A stretch of DNA of 64,000 bases from Nocardiopsis algeriensis. Lineage in GTDB: Bacteria; Actinomycetota; Actinomycetes; Streptosporangiales; Streptosporangiaceae. The translations under genes and the position numbers were made by a program. Under the pieces are notes generated by a model. The model saw only the letters and a list, made by a program, of their open reading frames with translations, was not told where the DNA came from and searched no databases. This document shows, in pieces, positions 36,769-45,700 of this stretch. Position 1 is the stretch's first letter. Each line of letters opens with the position of its first letter. The stretch covers positions 378,369 to 442,368 of the forward strand of contig NZ_JACHJO010000001.1 in assembly GCF_014203695.1 (NCBI RefSeq). Reading direction: 5' to 3'.

Positions 36769-37620
36769 ATGGCACAGTGGCTCCCGATGACCGAGCGCGC
36801 ACACACCTCCGGCCCTGATGACCGCACCGACCTGGCACGCGACCCCTTGCCGCTGCGCGGGCGCACCGCGCTCGTCACCGGGGCCGGCCGCCGCGGCGGC
36901 ATCGGGTACGCCGTCGCCCGCCGCCTGGCCGCCTACGGCGCCGGGCTCATGCTCCACCACTACCGACCGCACGACGTGGTGCAGCCGTGGGGAGGCGACG
37001 ACATCGACGCCGTCGTCGCAGGCGTCCGCGACGCCCTCGGCGACCCCGACGCGCGCGTCACCCACATCTCCGCCGACATGGCCGACCCCGAGGCACCCCG
37101 GAGGGTCATGGACGCCGCCGTCGCCGAGTTCGGCCACGTGGACGTCCTCGTCGCCAACCACGCCCGCAGCGGCGGAGACGCCTCCCTCGCCGAGGTGACC
37201 CCCGAGATGCTCGACGGCCACTGGGCGGTGGACGCCCGCTCCCCGCTCCTGCTGACGCAGGCATTCGCCGCGCAGCACGACGGCCGCCCCGGAGAGCGCG
37301 TCGTCCTCATGACCTCGGGCCAGTTCAAGGGCCCCATGCCCGGCGAGATCGCCTACGCCTCCGCCAAGGCGGTCCTGGCCCAGATCGTCCCCACCCTGGC
37401 CGCGGAACTGGGTCCGCGCGGCATCACCGTCAACGTCGTCAACCCGGGTCCCGTGCAGACCGGGTACATCACCCCTGAGGTGATGGAGGACCTGGTTCCC
37501 CGGTTCGCCCTGGGGCACTGCGGAGAACCCGACGACGCCGCCCGCGTCATCGCGTGGCTGGCCACCGACGAGGCCCGCTGGGTCACGGGCCAGCTCGTCA
37601 GCAGCGACGGCGGCTTCTAG
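36769..37620 (+). CDS. Short-chain dehydrogenase/reductase
   Basis: A 283-residue classical SDR. The cofactor motif is TALVTGAGRRGGIGYAVARR, with an extra residue in the usual TGxxxGIG spacing. NAG is replaced by NHA (LVANHARSGG). The catalytic Ser is in LMTSGQFKG and YxxxK in IAYASAKAVL, then NVVNPGPVQTGYI. NAD(P)H-dependent reduction of a ketone or oxidation of an alcohol is expected; substrate unknown. ATG 36769 has GGGGGAGCGG upstream; ATG 36787 is an alternative. The gene stands alone between the XRE-ImmA unit (divergent) and an ABC-3C remnant (convergent). Confidence 0.88.
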   Translation: MAQWLPMTERAHTSGPDDRTDLARDPLPLRGRTALVTGAGRRGGIGYAVARRLAAYGAGLMLHHYRPHDVVQPWGGDDIDAVVAGVRDALGDPDARVTHISADMADPEAPRRVMDAAVAEFGHVDVLVANHARSGGDASLAEVTPEMLDGHWAVDARSPLLLTQAFAAQHDGRPGERVVLMTSGQFKGPMPGEIAYASAKAVLAQIVPTLAAELGPRGITVNVVNPGPVQTGYITPEVMEDLVPRFALGHCGEPDDAARVIAWLATDEARWVTGQLVSSDGGF

Positions 37621-37632
37621 GGCGTACCGCCC

Positions 37633-37968
37633 TCAGCCTCGATGATCTTGCTCCCAGGCGTGACCGGAACGGTGGCCCTGCCCACCGGGAGCAAGATCAC
37701 CGGGGAGGCCTTCCCCGTGCCGTACCTCCCCGAAGACAAGAACGTCCCCTCGCATCTCGACGACCCCCAGCGCATACAAGACATCGAGGGCGAGGGCGAA
37801 CCACCAGAAGGGGACCGAAGCCTTGTGGCCGTGCTCGGCCCGCCAGTCCTGGAACCTGTGCCATGCCTGGTTGACGGTGAGGTCCTGCCTCCTGCTGGAG
37901 ATGAGGATCTGGGCGCCCACGGTCAGCAACGCGCGCTGAGGTGAGATGGTCCTGGTCGGCGCGATCAC
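37633..37968 (-). CDS. ABC-three-component-like middle component (MC6-like), altered C-terminus
   Basis: A 111-codon frame whose first 75 residues (GTG start, IAPTRTISPQRALLTVG, WHRFQDWRAEHGH, FWWFALALDVLYALGVVE) resemble the middle component of ABC-three-component anti-phage/NTPase systems as I remember it. The remaining 35 residues, Gly/His-rich, run into a 13-bp inverted repeat and look unrelated, so the natural end was probably lost. AAGGAGG precedes the GTG, and the start overlaps the stop of an upstream frame as GTGA. No ATPase or toxin component is in the window, so this is a remnant. Confidence 0.55.
   Translation of the reverse strand: MIAPTRTISPQRALLTVGAQILISSRRQDLTVNQAWHRFQDWRAEHGHKASVPFWWFALALDVLYALGVVEMRGDVLVFGEVRHGEGLPGDLAPGGQGHRSGHAWEQDHRG
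37643..37699. repeat. 13-bp perfect inverted repeat, 31-base spacer
   Basis: TGATCTTGCTCCC at 37643-37655 and its exact complement at 37687-37699. It lies just after the SDR stop and inside the 3' end of the ABC-3C-like frame. It could be a two-way terminator or a scar of a mobile element. Confidence 0.6.
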
Positions 37969-38132
37969 GCCTTTCCTCCTTCGACAGCAGTGCCGCTGAC
38001 CGGCTGCAGGTCCTCAAAGTTCTCGTACTCGCCGAAGAAGCACATGAGTACGGCATCAGCCGCCCGGGGCCGTGTCGGTATCGGGAACTGTCGCAGCCCT
38101 GGTGCACCATCCGCCCATGATCCACTCGCAAG
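37965..38132 (-). pseudogene. C-terminal fragment of a gene upstream of the MC6-like gene
   Basis: An open frame ends in CFFGEYENFEDLQPVSG then TAVEGGKA, with its TGA overlapping the next gene's GTG (GTGA). I traced it upstream without a stop to about 38132, but beyond about 38066 it is just the antisense of the duplicated VOC block. The real gene therefore appears cut off near 38060. By position it would be the large component of the ABC-three-component system, truncated by insertion of the VOC block. The family assignment is inference. Confidence 0.4.
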
Positions 38133-38314
38133 CGCACCGGCACCACGCCATCGACCACCTGGAGCTCACGGTCGCCGACCTGGAACAGTCCGTCAAAGCT
38201 GTGGAGAAGGCGGGCCGGCGCGTGGTCCAGGGCCCCTACGCCTTCCCCGGCGGGCGCCGCTTCCACTTCACCGACCCCAGCAGCAACGAGTTGGGTGTCT
38301 GCTCCGAGAACTGA
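38117..38314 (+). pseudogene. VOC (glyoxalase-fold) gene with internal 59-codon deletion
   Basis: A 65-codon copy of the VOC gene at 41072. Both begin MxHSQAxRHHAID and end with the same GPYAFPGGRRFHF block and ELGVxSEN tail, but this copy lacks 59 codons. The missing part removes about half of the fold (the first beta-alpha-beta module), so the protein should not work. The frame is kept. The deletion ends fall on a 10-base direct repeat seen in the intact copy (see finding). Conserved sequence starts near 38067, before the ATG. Confidence 0.8.
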
Positions 38315-38925
38315 CGCCTCGGTACTTCGCCCGTCCGGCAGTTCTCAGTCACCGCCGATGTGCTCCGTCCACAGGCCGTCAGCAGTGAGCCAGTGCGAGA
38401 CGAACCGGGTGGGGAGAGCGGGTGACTCCTGCAAGGAACCCTGACGAGAGGAGCGGACATGCGCATCATCATGGACCGCGACAGCGTCGCCATGGCAGAT
38501 GACGTCGCCCCGCACCTGCAAGTGCGGGAGATACCGAACAACACCCGCGTCAGCGAGGTGGTGCTGCGCATGGTCGAGTCCTACCTGCCCCACGTCGCAG
38601 GGAGCGTGGCCCGGCCGTCAAGGTCCGGCACCGCCCCGAGCTGCGGCGCAGCCCGGACCGGCAGATCACCGGTGTCGCGCACGCCGGCAGCATCCGCATC
38701 CGCTGTGCGTTCGCGAAGATCCCTCTGGGCCGCGGCACCCCGACGCGCATCGCCCAGCCCCACACAGTCCTGGCGGCCCCGCTGAGATCCGTCACGCCGT
38801 CCGGTCTACCGCGACCAGCAGGTACGTGTTCGAGTCCCGCCACCGCAGCGGCGGCCACCCGATGGGTCTGGACGTTTACCGCGCCCACGCCCCCAGGTAG
38901 CAGGCCGCGCTCGTGCCAACCGCTG
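38315..38925. other. Decayed or non-coding stretch
   Basis: About 610 bases. A plus-strand frame from ATG 38459 (MRIIMDRDSVAMADDVAPHL, then VSEVVLRMVESYLPHVAG) is coding-like for about 48 residues and then turns into Arg/Ser/Ala-rich junk, which suggests a frameshifted or truncated gene. AACCCTGACGAGAGGAG precedes the ATG. A second frame further on (IRIRCAFAKIPLGRGTPT) may be part of the same decayed gene. No other feature seen. Confidence 0.4.
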
Positions 38926-39513
38926 TCACGCCGTGCCGCTCCCGGACTCCTCGGTGAGCGAGTAATCGATGAGGGAGCCGTCAGCCGCCCTGATTCCGAC
39001 CCGGACCAGCAGACCGCGTCCAGGGTCCAGGACCATGTCCAGGGTCCGCCCGTCCGGCATGGAGAAGCCGCTGTAGGGGGACGGCTCGCTGCCCAGAGGC
39101 AGGGCACCGATGCGCAACCCCGTACCGGAAGGTTCCTCCGCCACCGAGGTGACCCGGACCCGGGCCAGAAGGTCGACGGGACGCAGCATCTCCACCAACC
39201 AGGTGTCGACGGCTCCCACCCAGGAGTAGAAGTAGCGGGGATCGTCGACGGTGTCGTGCCCGGGCACCGGGGAGCGCAGGGGTCCGCGTCCGGAGTCCTG
39301 CACCAGTTCCCGCCCGTCGCAGGCCTGCCGGAGCACCGTGGCCCCGGCCTCGTCGACGGTGTACTCCCAGTGCAGCAGGTCACGTGCGGAAATCCGGTAC
39401 CGGAGCGGGACCGACTCACCCGGGTTCTCGCCTTCCGAACGCTCGACCAGGACACACGCGCGAGCACTCTCACGCGTCATGTGCGCCAGCAGCGCGGCCG
39501 CGTCCACAAGCAT
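38926..39513 (-). CDS. Hypothetical protein, 195 aa
   Basis: A 195-residue soluble protein I do not recognise. Composition is normal, with alternating strands: LLHWEYTVDEAGATVLRQ, YFYSWVGAVDTWLVEML, LLARVRVTSV, LDMVLDPGRGLLVRVG. This resembles LolA-like or immunity-type beta-rich proteins, but that is only an impression. ATG 39513 follows a perfect GAAGGAGG. The next gene upstream on the same strand ends 11 bases before it, so the two probably form an operon. Confidence 0.7.
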   Translation of the reverse strand: MLVDAAALLAHMTRESARACVLVERSEGENPGESVPLRYRISARDLLHWEYTVDEAGATVLRQACDGRELVQDSGRGPLRSPVPGHDTVDDPRYFYSWVGAVDTWLVEMLRPVDLLARVRVTSVAEEPSGTGLRIGALPLGSEPSPYSGFSMPDGRTLDMVLDPGRGLLVRVGIRAADGSLIDYSLTEESGSGTA

Positions 39514-39524
39514 GGCTTCCTCCT

Positions 39525-40130
39525 TCAGGGATCGATTCTGAGCAGCCAGGATCCCGACACCATGTCCACATCATCGGTTCCACTCTGCGTGGACAGGACG
39601 GGCCATGCCGCATGGAGCACCAGGAACTCACCCAGATCCGCACGGTCGGCGAAGACACGCACTTCCTCTCCCTCACGGCCCTGGTACCAGCACGTTGCGG
39701 AGCCCTCGGCGAACAGACACCTCTCCTCGCGACCGTCGGTCTCGTCGGGTACTCCGTTCCTGCCGACCTCCGGATAGGAGTAGAGCACCACGCGGGAGGG
39801 AAGCTGCCGGGTGTCGAACGTGAGGGTAAGCACCGGTTCGGACACAGCAGACCGGTCCGGCCACTCGACCACCCCTGCAGGTCGGTCTAAGGGGCCACCG
39901 AGAGAGCGCCAGTCCACAGCTACCATGTCCAGTCCTGCTCCGCCGGACCCATCGCCCAGGTACAGACCCGGCGGCTGAAGAGGAGCTTCGACCTGCTCCT
40001 GAGGCAGGTAGGGAATTCCTGCCCTGCTACTGGACACCTCTTCCACATCCGTGCTTTCGCCCGGTGTGGAAGGAACGCATCCGGCAAGAGGTATCAGGAT
40101 CCCTCAGACGGCTCCTGCACCCCAAAGCAT
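39525..40130 (-). CDS. Putative lipoprotein, signal sequence interrupted by an in-frame TGA
   Basis: From GTG 40046 the frame gives 173 residues (LFAEGSATCWYQGREGEEVR, LVLHAAWPVLSTQSGTDD). Upstream in the same frame stands GILIPLAGCVPS, a lipobox, followed by the Ser/Thr-rich linker of a lipoprotein. That part has no start codon: a TGA at 40104-40106 separates it from MLWGAGAV (ATG 40130). Removing the stop would give a short lipoprotein signal peptide. Either the gene carries a nonsense mutation, or translation starts at GTG 40046 and gives a cytoplasmic form. No ribosome site is convincing at either start. It may form an operon with the downstream hypothetical gene. Family unknown. Confidence 0.5.
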
Positions 40131-40165
40131 CCGGCCGTATATCCGCCCCAGTGCCGAGGGACCCG

Positions 40166-40675
40166 TCAGTTGTTCGCCCCGCACGTGATCTCGTTGTCGG
40201 TCTGCTCGTAGGCGCTGGCGCTGACAGGCTGCCCGTTGAGCATGCCGCTCCCGTATCCTTCTGTGCGCCAGCGGTGCCGGCTTCCGTAGTCGCAATCCAC
40301 ATCGACAGTGACCCGAATACGCCAAATGTTCTTGGGCCCGTTCGTCTTGGTTCGCCTGTGCTCCCAGCCGTACCAACGTGAACGGTAAGACTTACCGGTA
40401 ATGGTGTTGTCGACGATGGCGCTCCCTTGGCAGAAGGACTCCACCCGGGTGTGGATCTGGTTGTTGGTCGTACGCGAGGGATGCGGGATGTCGACCCGGA
40501 CACCGCAGTTGCCACTGGCTGCCTCGAAAGTCCCGAGCACGGAAGCCCCGTAGCCGGCAAACGTACGGATATCGGCAGAGACCGGCTCGTCGTTCTCGAC
40601 AGCCGAGGCCGCCCCCGGAGCCGAGGCAAGAACCAGAGCCACAGAAACCGCTACCACGCAGGAAAGAGTCCGCAC
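40166..40675 (-). CDS. Secreted protein, 169 aa
   Basis: A 169-residue protein with a clear signal peptide (VRTLSCVVAVSVALVLASAP, cleavage after GAASA). The mature part is rich in aromatic and basic residues (WYGWEHRRTKTNG, WRIRVTVDVDCDYGSRHRWR) and has four cysteines that could form two disulfides. I do not recognise a family. The GTG start at 40675 has AAAGGGG upstream. A promoter is visible (40751-40780). The gene is followed by the putative lipoprotein, 35 bases on, so the two may be co-transcribed as surface or secreted products. Confidence 0.75.
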   Translation of the reverse strand: MRTLSCVVAVSVALVLASAPGAASAVENDEPVSADIRTFAGYGASVLGTFEAASGNCGVRVDIPHPSRTTNNQIHTRVESFCQGSAIVDNTITGKSYRSRWYGWEHRRTKTNGPKNIWRIRVTVDVDCDYGSRHRWRTEGYGSGMLNGQPVSASAYEQTDNEITCGANN

Positions 40676-41071
40676 GACACACCCCTTTGGCTTCGCATAA
40701 AAGCACCCTCCACATCATCCACGAAGCCAAGAAAAAAGAGAATAGAGTAAGTTATATTCAAACCGCAGAAAATATATCAAAAGGGGCAGAAATTCTTCGG
40801 AGATGCGTCCCTCCCCTGCAGGAAACGGGCCGGGCGACCCTGGGAGTACCTGACTTCACTGCCAGACCTTCCACGCCCTTCCAGACGAGGAAATCGCGCC
40901 CCCAGCACCTCATACGCCGCTGACTCACGCTTCCTTCCTCTCGTGTCAACTCTGTACCTGTCACCGCAAAAGGCTGGGCCTCGGCGGCTGGCCGGATGTG
41001 GCCGTGCGCAGCGGCAGACCAGGGCCGTGTTGGTACGGCGGAATGTCGCAGCCGTGGTGCACCATCCGCCC
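40676..41071. other. AT-rich intergenic region
   Basis: About 400 bases between the divergent secreted-protein and VOC genes. It holds a minus-strand promoter (40751-40780), a 9-bp inverted repeat TTGGCTTCG/CGAAGCCAA (40687-40695 and 40722-40730) in the leader of the secreted-protein gene, and the start of the VOC duplication (from about 41025). Confidence 0.5.
40751..40780 (-). promoter_or_regulatory. Sigma-70-like promoter for the secreted-protein gene
   Basis: On the minus strand TTGATA (40780-40775), 18 bases, TATAAC (40756-40751). It is about 75 bases before the GTG at 40675. Confidence 0.5.
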
Positions 41072-41446
41072 ATGACCCACTCACAAGCACGCCGGCACCA
41101 CGCCATCGACTACCTGGAGTTCACGGTCACCGACCTGGACCGGGCGCGGCGCTTCTACTCCGAGGCGTTCGGATGGACCTTCAACGACTACGGCCCCCGG
41201 TACGCGGGGATCCGGAACCCGGAAGGAGCGGACGCCCCCGAGGTGGGCGGACTCGCCCTGGGTGAGGAGGTACGGGCGGGCGGCCCCTTCGTACTGCTGT
41301 ACTCGACCGACCTGGAGCAGTCCATCGAAGCTGTGGAGAAGTCGGGCGGGCGCGTGGTCCAGGGCCCCTACGCCTTCCCCGGCGGGCGCCGCTTCCACTT
41401 CACCGACCCCAGCGGCAACGAACTGGGTGTCTGGTCCGAGAACTGA
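41072..41446 (+). CDS. VOC family protein (glyoxalase/bleomycin-resistance fold)
   Basis: A 124-residue VOC protein with two beta-alpha-beta-beta-beta modules: AIDYLEFTVTDLDRARRFY, AFGWTFNDYGPRYAGIR, then VLLYSTDLEQSIEAVEKSGG and GPYAFPGGRRFHFTDPSGNE. Metal-binding positions fit His-13-like, Glu-21-like and the C-terminal Glu, but the residues cannot be placed securely. Such proteins are dioxygenases, lyases, or antibiotic-binding. ATG 41072 has no strong ribosome site. It is the intact copy of the gene duplicated at 38117. Confidence 0.85.
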   Translation: MTHSQARRHHAIDYLEFTVTDLDRARRFYSEAFGWTFNDYGPRYAGIRNPEGADAPEVGGLALGEEVRAGGPFVLLYSTDLEQSIEAVEKSGGRVVQGPYAFPGGRRFHFTDPSGNELGVWSEN

Positions 41447-41594
41447 CGCCCCCGCACGTCACCGCCGCGGTTCCCGCCAACGGGCCCAGCGTCCGCCACC
41501 GACGCGCTTCGTCCGCGGGCCGCCAGCGGTGGCCGATACGGAGCAAGTTCTGTCGGGAAGGGCAGTTCCTCCTCGAAAACGGCTGCCTCTCCGG

Positions 41595-42080
41595 TCACTG
41601 CTCGCGCTCGGCCCCCGCAGGCCAGATCACCTCGACGGGGACCCCGCGGCCGCGAGCCGCCTCCACGGCGTCCCCCGTTCCGCCTCTGCCGCCGGCCGGA
41701 CGGCCGTCCCAGACGGCGAACAGGCGGTCGATCCCGCTCAGGACTGCCTCGTTGGCGTCGGCGTAGGCGGCACTGCCCGCAGTTCGGTGCGGCATGTACC
41801 GGACGAGCGAGGAGCGCAGGAGCAGTGCGTCGAATTGGTCCCGGTTGGAGGGCTTGACCTTGTTCTCCCGGTAGTCCACCGAGGGCAGGACGACCTCCAG
41901 CGTTCCGCCGGCGTCGAGGACGGCCTCGGCGAAGAGCTGGTCCGCACCGCGCGCCAGGCAGGAGATCCCGACGAGGCGGTTGTCCGCGTAGGGCTTCAGC
42001 GCCTCGTCCAGCGCCCGGCGCACCAGGGGCACGCTGTCCGCGGTCAGGTTCGAGTGACCGGTGATCCCGATACGTGCCAC
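41595..42080 (-). CDS. SLOG-domain protein (LOG/DprA-like Rossmann fold)
   Basis: A 161-residue protein with the pattern ARIGITGHSNLTADSVPLVR, VGISCLARGADQLFAEAVLD, LEVVLPSVDYRE, and a late DRLFAVWDGRPAGGRGGTGD. This is the SLOG superfamily layout of nucleotide-metabolite-binding Rossmann proteins. Members are often in defence and toxin islands, where they sense or process nucleotide signals. GTG 42080 follows GAAGGAGG, which excludes a longer version starting further upstream. No CD-NTase, TIR or other effector is adjacent. Function unknown. Confidence 0.75.
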   Translation of the reverse strand: MARIGITGHSNLTADSVPLVRRALDEALKPYADNRLVGISCLARGADQLFAEAVLDAGGTLEVVLPSVDYRENKVKPSNRDQFDALLLRSSLVRYMPHRTAGSAAYADANEAVLSGIDRLFAVWDGRPAGGRGGTGDAVEAARGRGVPVEVIWPAGAEREQ

Positions 42081-42411
42081 ATCGCCTCCTTCAGGTACGA
42101 GAACCCGGCCGACGACGTGGACCTCCTGCACGGAACCGGCGTCGGGGCGGTTGTCCGCCGTCCAAGTCGGGCCCTCGGCGCGGTCGCCCTGCCGGCCGGC
42201 CGGGGCACTTCTCATTGGGCAGGGATAGGTGTCCGGACTGATCTGCTACCGAGATTCACCAAATGAGACGATCTCCGAGGCATCCAATACGCTCACGGGG
42301 ACGCCCCGAGGCCTCCAGTAAGACGATCTCATTGAGAGGCACATGGCAGGCCCGAAAAGCCGCCATGAAAACCTTCCGTGATTGATCACGGTAAGGCGCC
42401 ACGACCCGAAC
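42081..42411. other. Intergenic region with a short in-frame remnant after the immunity gene
   Basis: About 330 bases. Past the immunity-gene stop, the same minus-strand frame stays open for 50 more codons to a TGA at 42256-42258, with a possible GTG at 42402 (VAPYRDQSRKVFMAAFR, VPLNEIVLLEASGRP). It may be a fragment of an earlier immunity gene. No clear promoter or repeat is seen. Confidence 0.3.
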
Positions 42412-42630
42412 CTAGCGAAGCCACTCCACAGTCCACCCACCTTCTTTGAAGAACTCAACCAACGAAGAGAAATCCTCAACCCACTCATCTCCACCCGAGA
42501 TTTTAAAGTCTTTATCGGCCGCAGTGTGGACCAGGTAACTCGGCGGATCGTCTGGGAGCTCCTGGACAAAGACAAACCTCCCCACTTCATCGCCTTCCAC
42601 TATCCTACCGACAACACCAATACTAATCAC
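42412..42630 (-). CDS. Probable immunity protein of the RHS toxin (72 aa)
   Basis: A 72-residue, acidic, single-domain protein (ISIGVVGRIVEGDEVGRFV, YLVHTAADKDFKISGG, EWVEDFSSLVEFFKEGGWTV). GTG 42630 has GGAG upstream. It lies 94 bases after the toxin stop on the same strand, the classic place for the immunity gene of a polymorphic toxin, and shares the low GC of the toxin tip. I do not recognise the family; the role is inferred from position, size and acidity. The sequence begins and ends cleanly, so it looks intact. Confidence 0.65.
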   Translation of the reverse strand: MISIGVVGRIVEGDEVGRFVFVQELPDDPPSYLVHTAADKDFKISGGDEWVEDFSSLVEFFKEGGWTVEWLR

Positions 42631-42724
42631 AGAAGAAACTCCAATTTTGACCCCCGCAAGCAGCTACACCCTAAAAACCCCTAAACAAATAGGACAACCC
42701 CATATCACCAATTGAACACCCCAC

Positions 42725-45700
42725 TTACCTCCCTATGAGTGGGACGTGATTGTTCACTGAATTCTTCTTGTCACCAGGACTATCGAACATCTGAAAATGC
42801 ACGTGAGGAAAATCAGGCCAATGGCCCCCGTCCAGCGAGTCGGGATCGATTCTGAATTGCCTAAGACCATCGGCACTCCGAAAAACCCCGCGGCCTTCGC
42901 CCATTTCCCTGTAGCCCGAACCGAGGAACTCTATTCCTGCATCCAATGCCTGGTCAGCAGTGACTGGCACATTTCCTACAATGCTACCTTTACCTCTGGC
43001 ATCCTTTGTTTCAGAGATGACTGCATTGGTGATGCTACATGATTCACCACCAGAATTGTGACTAAGAACGTCGAGTGGCCCAGCAGCCGCATGGTAGGTG
43101 TGGACGCCTTGGACCGTCAGGTTGTGGACGGTGGCCGACTGGGTCCAGGACCGGACCGCGTTGACCTGTACCCAGGTGCCTGCGGAAGTCTGCAGCCACG
43201 TCCCCGGGGACAGGTCGATGGCGTACAACCACGCACCCAATTCAGGGACCCAGAACGGGTGCTCGTCGGTCGCGACGATCACATCGCCGGCCGCAACCGG
43301 CCCCGGAATACCCGACTGCTCGATCTGATCCTCAGAACCAGAGTCGGTCTGGCCGTTCTCACCCTCGGGAGCGTCACGCTCGGTGGTGGGGTCGACCATG
43401 ATCTCGACCAAGTGTTTGCTGCCTGAGCCAATGATGGTGGCCAATACCGTCCGTGCGGTCTGCTCACCTGTCTCCGGGTTCGTGGCCAACACACTGTCAC
43501 CGATCTCGACGTCCTCGATCGGCTTGGTCGACCCGTCAGCCATTACCACCCGAGTACCAGGCATGAAACTGTTGCATTTACGGCCGAGGTTGTTCACCTT
43601 CTTGTTGGCCTTGAGCAGGTCCCTCACACCGCTGACCAGCTCACCGCCCAGCTCGGTGATCTTTCGCCCCAACTCGGCGGCCTTACCCCACCGCAGCCCG
43701 TATTTCGCTGCAATCTTGGCAGGGAGGCCACCCACGAACATGAGCGCCACGTTCAGTGCCGTCTCACCACACGCAGCGAGGTTCCCTGTGGTGAAGCACT
43801 CCAGTCCTGCCGTGATCCCCAGCTCATCAGCAACCAGCTGAGCCAACCCAGAAGCGGCCTTGATTAGTTTTTGCTTCGCCTCTTCCTGCTCTCTCTTGGC
43901 ATCCAGATAAGCCTGGCTCTGCTGGCTCTGATAGGTGCTCCCCGAAGAGCCACCCGAACCCCCTTGGAAAGACAGCCTGTTCGCCAAGCCCATCATGGAT
44001 CGCCATTGAGGGTTCTGGGTCATGTCAACGCCATAGCGCTGCCCAACCCTGGCCATCAGGTTCAGCGCAACCTTCATTACGCGTCCGACAATGTCGCCAA
44101 TCTTCCCAAGGAAGAGTCCATCAGGGTCACTGAAGGAAACCGGGTTGTTATTGGCGTAGGTATAGCCGTGCATCTGCTGGTGATCGGTCACGTCCATGAC
44201 CGGATCCACTGAGATGAAGCGCCCCAACGACGCATCGTAGGCGCGCGCACCGAGCTGAGTCAGTCCTGTCGACTCATCGATAGTTCCGTTCACGAACCCG
44301 CGTTCGGATGGCCACTGCCCCTGCTCTGCCCGCTCCTGACCAAATGCCGTCATGTATCGGTGAGTAGCCTCGCCGGTGCGGGCGTTGACCGCGACCTGCC
44401 CACTCCCGTGGTGGTCGGAGTGGATCCACGACAAGGTTCCGTCGTCTTCACGTACCGCCACAACCTCATCAGCGAAGGTATAGAAGCGGGTCGCTTCCTT
44501 CAGCAGTGTTGTGCGATCCAGACGCAGTTCCATACCTGGCAGGTACAAAGTGGAAGAATCCGGCGCATGGCGAATCAGCCGTTGACCGTCGGCGTCATAG
44601 ACGAAGGATGTGGCCGATCCATCTTCTTCGACCACGCGGGACAGTTTGCCCTCGGGGTCCCACTCCAGCTCTTGGTCCCGGGAGGCAGTGATGCGGCCGG
44701 TCATGTTACCGGCCTCGTCGTAGGTGTACTGCTCCATGCGGTCACCGGCAGGACCGGTCTCGTTGACCTGGGTCAGTGCCTGCGACGCCGTACCCTCTTG
44801 GCTGCCGTAGGTGTACGTACGCACCGTGTCCGCCACCGGGTCATGGCGGGTCTCGACAAGGCGGTTGCCCAGAGCGTCGTAGGTGTAGGAGTGCCAATAA
44901 GGGGCTGCACCCCCCAACTCGTCTGCCGAGGGATCGGAAGCGCAGGCCTGCTCGCCCTCCGTATCAGGAGTCCACACATCCGTCATACGGCGCATGTGGT
45001 CGTAGGAGAAGCACTGCACGTCCGACCGCAGGTGTTCAGCGGTGGGCTCGTTGCGCAGGCTCAACACGTTGCCGGCGTCGTCGTAGGTGTAGCTCTGCTG
45101 GGCCAAGGACCCGGTGACACCGAACTGAGGCACCAGGCTCGTTTCGGTCAGCCTTCCCGTGGCATTATCGTATTTGCGAGTCATCCACGTCGCATGCGTA
45201 CCGGAGACGCCCAGGTCCATGGTGCGTTGGATCAGTTCACCGATGTTGTTGTAGCGCGTTTCGGTGACATAGTTTGAAAGGCCTGACATCTGAACCGGCA
45301 GGCCCAGGTCGTTGAACGAGTAGTCCACTGTTTCCCGACCCAGTCCACCTGCCGCCGGCATTGTCACTGCCCGGACCGTGCCGTCGATGTTGTAATAGGT
45401 CGAGAAGCGATAACGCCCTGAGATCCCTGCTTCGCTGGAGGGGACGAGGACCTCTGTTGTGGTGGGCCGGTAGAACTTGTCGTAGGCCACGACCCGACTG
45501 GTGTAAGCGTTGCCATCCACGTAGCGGGTAGCTGAGGTCAGATGGCCCTTGGCAAGGGTGTCGTAGACCCAACTGGCACGCAGAGTCCCGTCAGGACTGT
45601 CGTCGTACAGACCGGTCTGGCGGCCAACAGCGTCGTAAGTGTAGGCGAGGGTCTCCCCCCGGGCATCGGTCTTGGCAACCAGCTGATCGAGCTGGTTGTA

